From: CAUZRD01 sp963582255
GTDB taxonomy: Bacteria > Pseudomonadota > Alphaproteobacteria > Rhizobiales > TMED25
DNA length: 28,425 nucleotides
Assembly (NCBI GenBank): GCA_963582255.1
Contig: CAUZRD010000008.1
Span: forward strand, 1-28,425
Direction: 5' to 3'
Below are positions 1 through 6,148 of the stretch, piece by piece (the stretch's first letter is position 1; the number at the start of each line of letters is the position of its first letter). Position numbers and translations under genes: made by a program. Below the pieces are notes generated by a model. That model ran no database searches. It had not been told where the DNA came from and was given only the letters and a program-made list of their open reading frames with translations.

Positions 1-1
1 C

Positions 2-592
2 CATCAGAACGACTCCGGTAATGGATGGATCAACATTCTCTCGGTTGGTGCAAACTATTCTGGCGAGGCCAGCGATGGTTGGGAATGGGAGTTCGGCGGC
101 GGCTACCAGACTGGTGAAGCTGAAGGCACTAAAATCGCAATTGCTGATAATTGCGTACAAAGAGCCGGCGCTGTCTACGCAAGTGTTGGTAGTGAAATAA
201 ACACGGACCTTGAGGTTTGTAATGTAGCCTGGGGCGATTACGATTTGTGGGGTGCAGGTGCTGAAGTTGGTAATGGTACAATTACCGTTGGCGCCGGTTT
301 CCAGGAAATCGAATACAAGACAATGACACAGAACCATATGGAAGCTAGTATCGTTGTCGCGTTGTCCGATTGGAATATGGGTGTATCTTATCAGAGCGAA
401 ACCAATAGCAACCTTAGTACTCACGAAGACACGTACAGCGCCATTTTTGTTGGTGCCGATAAAGAAATCGGCGCTAGCTTCTCAGTTGGTGTCTTTGGTG
501 GTTGGGCAGAGCAGAAAACTGTAGCTCAATCAGCAATGGGTCGCGAGGGTGATGATGGTTGGACCACTGGTGTTGCCTTTACCTGGAACTAA
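2..592 (+). CDS. Porin, C-terminal part (gene enters from the left edge)
   Basis: The frame is open from the first bases of the window to a TAA at 590-592, so this is the 3' part of a larger gene (about 196 codons visible). The protein is rich in Gly and aromatic residues and alternates polar with hydrophobic residues, as in strands of a 16-stranded general porin. Segments such as WEWEFGGGYQTGE, YSAIFVGADKEIG and GWTTGVAFTWN look like successive beta-hairpins. Such porins form trimeric outer-membrane channels for small solutes. The last residue is Asn, with Trp at -2 and Phe at -4, whereas most porins end in Phe or Trp. Two Cys residues lie about 26 residues apart in the visible part (ADNC and EVC). 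A strong terminator follows. The family is judged by style; the N-terminus is not in the window. Confidence 0.75.
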   Translation, partial: HQNDSGNGWINILSVGANYSGEASDGWEWEFGGGYQTGEAEGTKIAIADNCVQRAGAVYASVGSEINTDLEVCNVAWGDYDLWGAGAEVGNGTITVGAGFQEIEYKTMTQNHMEASIVVALSDWNMGVSYQSETNSNLSTHEDTYSAIFVGADKEIGASFSVGVFGGWAEQKTVAQSAMGREGDDGWTTGVAFTWN

Positions 593-623
593 TTTCTGCT
601 AATACGCTTTAAAAATCCTTGTT

Positions 624-651
624 AAAGGGGCGGATATTCCGCCCCTTTTTC
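624..651 (+). terminator. Rho-independent terminator of the porin gene
   Basis: A perfect 10-bp stem (AAAGGGGCGG at 624-633 with CCGCCCCTTT at 639-648) encloses the 5-nt loop ATATT. It runs into a T-rich tail (646-654), 31 bases after the porin stop. It isolates the porin from the sulfotransferase genes. Confidence 0.9.
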
Positions 652-727
652 TTTGGAACAATAATTGTAAAATGTGGTTTAAGGTAATGAATTAGCTGGA
701 AGGTATCGGTATTACGGGAGAGAGGTT

Positions 728-1552
728 ATGTCGGGAATTATGTGGCTTGCGTCTTATCCAAAATCAGGAAATACATGGCTTCGCGCGTTTTTGATTAATC
801 TTTTAGCTGACGGACAGGACCCGGTCGCATTTTCTGATTATTGGCACTACATAAGTAGTGAAGCTTCCGGGCATTGGTATTCAAAAAAGCTTGGTCGTGA
901 ATTACGCGCTGGAGATATGAAATTGATCTCTAAGCTGCGCCCATCAGTTCAACGTGACATAGCTCGTTCCAAGAATGGGCAAGTATTTACCAAAACGCAT
1001 AATTCTGTATGCAAGGCGTTTGGTTCTGATCAAGTCAATATGTCTGTTAGTACAGGTGCTATATATATCTTGCGAAATCCGATGGACGTTGCAATTTCAT
1101 TTGCTAATCATGCCGGAGTTAGCGTGGATGATGCAATCACTACTATGGCGCAGCCAGGAACATGTTCAGTGATGCGGTCTGACAGGGCATTTGAGTTTAC
1201 GTCTGATTGGTCCTCTCATGTCAAAAGTTGGATGGAAGCCCCTTTTGATCAGCGTCGTGTTATTAGATATGAGGATATGATTGATTCTCCAATCGAGGTG
1301 TTGGGTGGGGTGGCAAAATTCTTGAAGCTTCCTGATGAGCCGGAAAAAATAGAAAAAGCGGTAAGATTTTCTTCATTTCAGGCTTTAAAAAAATTAGAAG
1401 AACAAACTGGATTTGATGAGAAACCTAAAATGGCTGAGGCTTTCTTTCGGCAAGGTAGCAAAGACCAATGGCGAGATATTTTATCAAAAGAGCAGCAGGC
1501 TCGCATTTGTGCGCGTCATAAAGAGCAAATGCAGCAGTTTGGTTATATTTGA
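728..1552 (+). CDS. Sulfotransferase domain protein, copy 1
   Basis: This 274-residue protein probably transfers sulfate from PAPS to a hydroxyl or amino group; the acceptor is unknown. Near the N-terminus is the 5'-phosphosulfate loop SYPKSGNTWLRAF (about residues 9-21) with the expected Lys. The 3'-phosphate motif LRNPMDVAISFANHAG is at about residues 115-130. A KTHN segment carries the likely catalytic-base His. The C-terminal QGSKDQWRDIL matches the family's usual RxGxxGxW ending in a relaxed form. The ATG follows a purine-rich GGGAGAGAGG site. There is no signal peptide, so it is cytoplasmic. The next gene is a clear paralogue 96 bases downstream. Both are visibly richer in A+T than their neighbours, which suggests acquisition. 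Likely acceptors are surface polysaccharide or a lipid; this is inference. Confidence 0.85.
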   Translation: MSGIMWLASYPKSGNTWLRAFLINLLADGQDPVAFSDYWHYISSEASGHWYSKKLGRELRAGDMKLISKLRPSVQRDIARSKNGQVFTKTHNSVCKAFGSDQVNMSVSTGAIYILRNPMDVAISFANHAGVSVDDAITTMAQPGTCSVMRSDRAFEFTSDWSSHVKSWMEAPFDQRRVIRYEDMIDSPIEVLGGVAKFLKLPDEPEKIEKAVRFSSFQALKKLEEQTGFDEKPKMAEAFFRQGSKDQWRDILSKEQQARICARHKEQMQQFGYI

Positions 1553-1648
1553 TGAGAACCGTGGTTGTTGTAAGTTAAAACCTCATCATATTTTATAATT
1601 TGCGTTTTTTATTGCTGATTTTATATCAGTTTCTGAAAAGGTTAGAAA

Positions 1649-2482
1649 ATGGGCCGGATATTGTGGCTGGCATCGTACCCTAGATCGGGGAATGCTTGGG
1701 TTAGGACCTTTTTGGTTAATTTGATTGCGAACGATAAAAAGGGAGTTCCATTCAGAGAATACCCGCGGTATGTACGAGAAGAGTCTAACCTTAGGTGGTA
1801 TGTGCCAATATTAGCTCTACAGGCGGAAACTGCTTCAGTGCATGATCTAGCGCGAGTACGCACTATGGGTCAGCAGAATATTATTAAGGGCGTTTCTGAA
1901 AATATTTTTGTCAGAACGCATTTGGCAAATCGTCCAATAGTTGGTTACCAGCAAATAAACAGATCAATTTCTGCTGGCGCAATTTACATAGTGCGCAATC
2001 CATTGGATGGGGTGATTTCATTTGCTGATCAATTTGGAATCACGATTAACGAAGCGATTTCGCAAATTGAATCTCCCAATAATACTGTCGATTCTCCGAA
2101 TCAGGTTCCTGAGCTGGTCTTGGATTGGTCTAGTCATGTGAGTAGTTGGACAGCTAACGAAAGTTCTCAACTTCATGTGATGCGGTATGAGGATATGATT
2201 GATGAACCAGAAGCAACATTCGGAAGCCTGGCTCGATTTCTCCATATAGATACTGAAAAGGATCCGGACGGGTTGCAGCGCGCTATCAAATTTTCATCCT
2301 TCGATATGATAAAAAATTTGGAAAAAGAAGGCGTGTCTAATGAACGCTTACCATCTAGTGAGAGGTTGGTTCGTGCCGATACCAAGGATCAGTGGAAAGA
2401 TAAATTAAATCCAGCCCAAGTTAAGCGTATTCGAGCGCGCCATGGTGAGCAAATGAAGCGTTTTGGATACGATGTTGATTGA
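1649..2482 (+). CDS. Sulfotransferase domain protein, copy 2
   Basis: This 277-residue paralogue aligns with copy 1 along its whole length (shared LASYP.SGN.W.R.FL, GAIYI.RNP.D..ISFA, DWSSHV.SW, RYEDMID, FSSF, KDQW). The 5'-phosphosulfate loop reads SYPRSGNAWVRTF, so the Lys of copy 1 is Arg here and NTW has become NAW; many bacterial homologues tolerate Arg. The 3'-phosphate motif is VRNPLDGVISFADQFG. A THLAN segment replaces the KTHN of copy 1, keeping the His. The ATG at 1649 is preceded by AAAAGGTTAG. The coding sequence overlaps the start of yggS, so the two are probably co-transcribed. Loop changes and divergence suggest a different acceptor from copy 1, or reduced activity. Confidence 0.83.
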   Translation: MGRILWLASYPRSGNAWVRTFLVNLIANDKKGVPFREYPRYVREESNLRWYVPILALQAETASVHDLARVRTMGQQNIIKGVSENIFVRTHLANRPIVGYQQINRSISAGAIYIVRNPLDGVISFADQFGITINEAISQIESPNNTVDSPNQVPELVLDWSSHVSSWTANESSQLHVMRYEDMIDEPEATFGSLARFLHIDTEKDPDGLQRAIKFSSFDMIKNLEKEGVSNERLPSSERLVRADTKDQWKDKLNPAQVKRIRARHGEQMKRFGYDVD

Positions 2483-3167
2483 TAATCAGGTGTCCGGACA
2501 CTCTATAAACGGCCGTATTCATGAGGTGATAGATCGTATTGCCGCGGCGGCCATCAAATCCGGGCGGTGCGGTGAAGACATTACTCTTGTTGCGGTTAGT
2601 AAAACCATCGACATTGATCCGATCCGAGAAGCTCTTCTCACTGGCCATAGGCATTTTGGAGAAAACCGGGTTCAGGAGGCTAAAAACAAGTGGCCAGAAC
2701 TTAAAGTTGCCTTCCCAGATACGAAGCTTCATCTTATCGGCCCGCTTCAGACTAACAAGGTGCGTGATGCGGTAGGCCTATTTGATGTGATTGAGACAGT
2801 TGACCGGATACGTCTAATTGAAAAACTGGGAAGTGAGTGTGCTTCTCAAAATCGTTATCCGCTTCTTTTGATTGAAGTTAATACCGGCGGTGAAATCCAA
2901 AAAACTGGGATTATTCCCCAAGAGTTGGGGGAATTTTTGGAAAAAATCAAGCAAACTTGTCCGAACCTCAATGTCGGGGGATTGATGTGTATTCCGCCGA
3001 TTAACGAAGAACCTGCGCTGCATTTTGCGTTGTTAACAAAACTTGCACGAGATAGTGGTCTGACAACTATTTCCATGGGTATGAGCCAGGATTATGAGAC
3101 CGCGATAAGGCTGGGAGCAAATCAAGTGCGTGTTGGAACCGCTATATTTGGAGCCCGCCAAACGTAA
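2472..3167 (+). CDS. yggS: YggS-type pyridoxal-phosphate homeostasis protein
   Basis: This is a single-domain PLP-binding TIM-barrel protein (PLPBP/YggS, related to the N-terminal domain of alanine racemase). It buffers cytoplasmic PLP and affects amino-acid and keto-acid balance; no catalytic reaction is established for the family. Landmarks are VAVSKT with the PLP-binding Lys (about residue 44), HFGENRVQEAKNKW, LIGPLQTNKV, VNTGGEIQKTG, the family SMGMSQDYETAI, and the ending VRVGTAIFG. The length of about 231 residues is normal. The chosen ATG overlaps the end of the upstream sulfotransferase gene by 11 bases; an in-frame TTG three codons earlier (2463) is an alternative. No strong ribosome-binding site is visible, consistent with translational coupling. 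It is convergent with the L,D-transpeptidase gene. Confidence 0.93.
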   Translation: MLIDNQVSGHSINGRIHEVIDRIAAAAIKSGRCGEDITLVAVSKTIDIDPIREALLTGHRHFGENRVQEAKNKWPELKVAFPDTKLHLIGPLQTNKVRDAVGLFDVIETVDRIRLIEKLGSECASQNRYPLLLIEVNTGGEIQKTGIIPQELGEFLEKIKQTCPNLNVGGLMCIPPINEEPALHFALLTKLARDSGLTTISMGMSQDYETAIRLGANQVRVGTAIFGARQT

Positions 3168-3195
3168 CCCGTGCTAGCCATCATTTGGGATAAGC

Positions 3196-3738
3196 TTAAA
3201 ACCGTCGTCCACCGCCCGATAAGGGATGTTTGTGATGTGGATAGTGCTGTCCCAGCAGTAAACGTGTGTCTGCCGTCAGTCTTGGAAGAATTCGGTTCAT
3301 GTCACGACGGCCAAGCGCCACACAACCTTCTGTTGGCGTGCTGTCTGGTGCGGCGAGATGAATAAAAATTGCACTGCCTGCCCATTTGCGAACTGGGTTA
3401 TCGTTGTGGTTTGTGATTATGACAACGTCATACAGATGATCGTCCCGCCACAATCGTTCAAAACTCACGTTAGTTGGTATGGCCACGGGTGTATTGTAAA
3501 GCATAGACAGTGGGTCATCGCACCATCCATCCATGTGGCGCGTCGGCATGGAATCATGATCGCACGTTGGTTTTTTCTGCCGATCCTGTCTATAAATAAT
3601 GGCGTGGACTGCCCAATATCCTATAGGGCTTGTTCCATCGCCCTCTATTTTGCGCATCCGCAAACCAGCGCGGCCAATCACACAAGGATATGCTGATTGG
3701 CCCAACAGTAAAACTCCTTTTGTTGAGGCGCGTGACAT
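3196..3738 (-). CDS. L,D-transpeptidase catalytic (YkuD) domain protein
   Basis: This protein belongs to the YkuD-fold L,D-transpeptidases (COG3786-type) that form 3-3 peptidoglycan crosslinks or anchor proteins to peptidoglycan. The catalytic signature SAIFIHLAAPDSTPTEGCVA holds the His and the nucleophilic Cys (about residues 127 and 139 from the chosen start). Other family landmarks are CVIGRAGLR, KIEGDGTSPIGYW, DGWCDDP, LYDVVIITNHNDNP and LYNTPV. The frame stays open to an ATG at 3849, but those extra 37 residues are a basic stretch unlike the family N-terminus, so the internal ATG at 3738 (MSRASTKGVLLLGQ) is preferred. Neither start has a good ribosome-binding site. No signal peptide is visible, as is common in this subfamily. 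The gene converges on yggS with a 28-base gap. Confidence 0.88.
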   Translation of the reverse strand: MSRASTKGVLLLGQSAYPCVIGRAGLRMRKIEGDGTSPIGYWAVHAIIYRQDRQKKPTCDHDSMPTRHMDGWCDDPLSMLYNTPVAIPTNVSFERLWRDDHLYDVVIITNHNDNPVRKWAGSAIFIHLAAPDSTPTEGCVALGRRDMNRILPRLTADTRLLLGQHYPHHKHPLSGGGRRF

Positions 3739-4021
3739 CACAGCGAGACGGATCACTGTTTTCCGTCTATGTCTATGCTGCTTTTTTTGCGAGTATCTAT
3801 GAGCAGAACACCGCAAAGCGGTTAATTTTGCTCTTAGTGGAATAAACATATGTTCATGGCAATAAAAGCTTAATTACAAAAATCAGGACCGCTAGACAGG
3901 ATTTTACTTTGCAAAAGTTTGAAACTTTTATCGAAAACCTGCAATGTCTCTATATTTAGATTTTAACTTCTGAAGTAATAACCATCCAAAGCTGTTTTCT
4001 TAGCCTAAAAGTTAAAACACC

Positions 4022-4465
4022 ATGAGTATTTCTGCCACTACTAATGTTCTGCAACAGACGATTGTTTTCGGCCGTCTTGGAGCAGATAGGCTCAATGTTC
4101 TTGCCCTTAATGGAGATCTACAAACCTTTCATGAGGGCGATAAAATTATAGAACCAGGTGTATCTCTGGTATGTTGTGTTGTGGTTTTGAGCGGGCAGGT
4201 GTTGGCTAATCCGCCGAACTCTTCCGAATTAACCTTAAGCAAAGGCGCAATGATCGGTGAAATGGCACTGATTACTAACCAACCAATAAATTTTTCAGTA
4301 ATTGGGGCTAGTGATGGCGAGGTTTTGTATATCTCAAGGGCATTGTTTGAACAGTTGATCGAGGACTTTCCCGATATTGTATTACAATTGCGCGATTCCA
4401 TGAAGACAAGACTCAAGAGCACCCTTCAGGCGCTAAGTGTTCTGGAAGATCGCCTGCGGTTTTAG
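4022..4465 (+). CDS. Single-domain cyclic-nucleotide-binding-fold protein
   Basis: This 147-residue protein is essentially one cNMP-binding beta-roll (Crp/Fnr N-terminal type). The segments FHEGDKIIEPGVSL, VVLSGQVLA, LSKGAMIGEMALITNQPINF and VLYISRALFEQLIEDFP follow the fold in order, and a C-terminal helix (about residues 125-147) ends it. There is no helix-turn-helix, so it is not a transcription factor on its own. The phosphate-binding cassette keeps GEMAL, but the usual R-(S/T)-A after it reads INFSV, so the Arg that holds the cyclic phosphate is missing. It may therefore bind another ligand or act by protein contact. It is divergent from the L,D-transpeptidase gene (about 170 bases of AT-rich intergenic DNA) and ends 6 bases from the convergent exonuclease gene. 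Confidence 0.82.
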   Translation: MSISATTNVLQQTIVFGRLGADRLNVLALNGDLQTFHEGDKIIEPGVSLVCCVVVLSGQVLANPPNSSELTLSKGAMIGEMALITNQPINFSVIGASDGEVLYISRALFEQLIEDFPDIVLQLRDSMKTRLKSTLQALSVLEDRLRF

Positions 4466-4471
4466 ATAAAG

Positions 4472-5299
4472 TCAGTTGATCTCAAATTCTGCCAAAACCG
4501 GAACGTGATCAGATGGTTTTATCCAATCGCGTGCGTCAAATATTACGTCGATGCCAACTGAATTTTGAGCCAGGGGCTGCGTTGCCCATATGTGATCGAG
4601 GCGGCGCCCACGGTTTGACTGACGCCAATCGCGCGAGCGATAGCTCCACCAGGTGAATAATTTTTCTTCTGGCGGTACATGTGCGCGCACTACATCGGTC
4701 CAATTTCCAGCATCAAGCGCTGCTTGGAGCTTTTCAACTTCGAGTGGTGTGTGGGATACGACTTTTAAAAGCTGCCGATGAGACCAGACGTCGTTCTCCA
4801 GCGGGGCAACGTTCAAGTCTCCAACAAGAATTTGCCGTTCTCCGTTGGCGGCAGGGCCGCAAGCAAACCACCCGGCGAGCTCCTCGAGAAATTCTATCTT
4901 GTGAGAAAATTTTTCATTTATATTAGGGTTGGGCTCATCGCCCCCGGCGGGGACATAGAAATTATGTATTGTAATATCCTGCCTGCCGGAAGGGCAAAGC
5001 GTTACCGCAACATGTCGTGCATCACCTTTTTTGCAAAAATCATATTTCTGTGTGTCTAAGAAAGGCACTCGAGAAACAGTGGCAACACCATGATAACCAC
5101 GTTGACCATGAAGGGCGATATTGCCGTAGCCAATTTCCTTAAAAGCCTTGGTAGGAAATTTGTCGTCGGGGCACTTGGTTTCCTGAAGGCATAGCAGGTC
5201 TGGCTGGTGATCTTTTAAAAAGCGGCGCACTTGATCGATTCTTAGTCGCACAGAATTGATGTTCCATGTAGCAACTTTGAATGTTTGAATCGGACTCAC
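4472..5299 (-). CDS. xthA: Exodeoxyribonuclease III / AP endonuclease
   Basis: This metal-dependent enzyme of base-excision repair cleaves DNA 5' to abasic sites and removes 3' blocking groups. It belongs to the endonuclease/exonuclease/phosphatase fold. Visible motifs are VATWNINSVRLR at the N-terminus, LCLQETKCPDDKFP (catalytic Glu), HNFYVPAGGDEP, VGDLNVAPLENDVW (Asp/Asn), RRLDHIWAT, and the C-terminal SDHVPVLAEFE (catalytic Asp-His). The length of 275 residues is normal. The start is a GTG at 5299 preceded by GGGAG about 10 bases away. It is the last gene of the leftward series aminotransferase-ftsK-lolA-xthA and converges on the cyclic-nucleotide-binding gene with only 6 bases between stops. 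Confidence 0.95.
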   Translation of the reverse strand: MSPIQTFKVATWNINSVRLRIDQVRRFLKDHQPDLLCLQETKCPDDKFPTKAFKEIGYGNIALHGQRGYHGVATVSRVPFLDTQKYDFCKKGDARHVAVTLCPSGRQDITIHNFYVPAGGDEPNPNINEKFSHKIEFLEELAGWFACGPAANGERQILVGDLNVAPLENDVWSHRQLLKVVSHTPLEVEKLQAALDAGNWTDVVRAHVPPEEKLFTWWSYRSRDWRQSNRGRRLDHIWATQPLAQNSVGIDVIFDARDWIKPSDHVPVLAEFEIN

Positions 5300-5403
5300 T
5301 TAGCTATTCTCCCAACGTTAACAACGAGGTATCTTTCTATATGGACGCCGAAGATTAGAAAATCCCACAGTACGATTCACTGCACCCAATGCGGACTAAT
5401 CCA

Positions 5404-6084
5404 TTACCGATCGTATTGACGAAGCGTAAAAAGATCATTGCGTGCTTGGTGCCCGGTAACAAGATTCTTGACCTCAACAGAGGTGGTCAATCCCTGGGCA
5501 TCGGTCACCAGCCATTGGAACAGCTGGAATGTGTTATCGCCAAGATTGCTAGTCGCTTGATTGCTCTTTTTGAATATCAAAGTGAGCGTACCTGCAGCCT
5601 GGCCAGTCTGATCTTCTATTGATACCAGAATATGTTCCGCGTCCCGCTCTATCGCCAAGATACGCATATCGGTTGAGAGGTCGACTTTGTCTTTCAACAA
5701 TGCCCAATAGGGCGTTGAGCCAATCGGATAGCGATCGGTGGTTTTCATCCGGTTGTTTACTATCCCGATCCAAAATCCATCGGCAATGACGATGAGGCGC
5801 TTGGGTTCATTATAGTTGAAATGGGCGCGGAGTGGCCGGCGAAAGAAAAAACTACCCTCAGAAAGTTGCCCGTCGGGAGCAACCTGAATGAAATCGCCCT
5901 GCAAGTGGGTAAAACTGTTCAGATAATCATTTGCGATTGCTATTGCTGCAGACTGCGTGGCATCGAGACTAGACACAGTTTCCGCCCTAGCTGCCGAAGT
6001 CCAAAGAGAAAAAATTAGTAGGAATACTGCAAGTAGAGAATAAAAACGTCGGGTTATATTCATATTTAACACGCGCGCAACCAT
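5404..6084 (-). CDS. lolA: LolA-like outer-membrane lipoprotein carrier protein
   Basis: This periplasmic chaperone carries lipoproteins from the inner-membrane LolCDE complex to the outer membrane. The frame extends to 6240, but that would overlap ftsK. The ATG at 6084 is preferred because AAAGGAG lies about 11 bases upstream and a signal peptide follows: basic NITRRFYSL, a hydrophobic run LLAVFLLIFSLW, and cleavage near SAARA-ET. The mature part has LolA features: DYLNSFTHLQGDFIQ, LSEGSFFFRRPLRAHFNY (equivalent of the GxxxxxRPGxFxW region), LIVIADGFWIGIVN and RYPIGSTPYWALL. The length of about 226 residues is usual. It lies 64 bases after ftsK, a common proteobacterial pairing. LolA-type folds are hard to tell from other beta-sheet periplasmic carriers, but context supports the call. 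Confidence 0.85.
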   Translation of the reverse strand: MVARVLNMNITRRFYSLLAVFLLIFSLWTSAARAETVSSLDATQSAAIAIANDYLNSFTHLQGDFIQVAPDGQLSEGSFFFRRPLRAHFNYNEPKRLIVIADGFWIGIVNNRMKTTDRYPIGSTPYWALLKDKVDLSTDMRILAIERDAEHILVSIEDQTGQAAGTLTLIFKKSNQATSNLGDNTFQLFQWLVTDAQGLTTSVEVKNLVTGHQARNDLFTLRQYDR

Positions 6085-6148
6085 CCGTGAATTATCTCCT
6101 TTTTGTGGCAGTTTGGAGGTTTGCCTACCGGTCCGCAAGATACCAACG

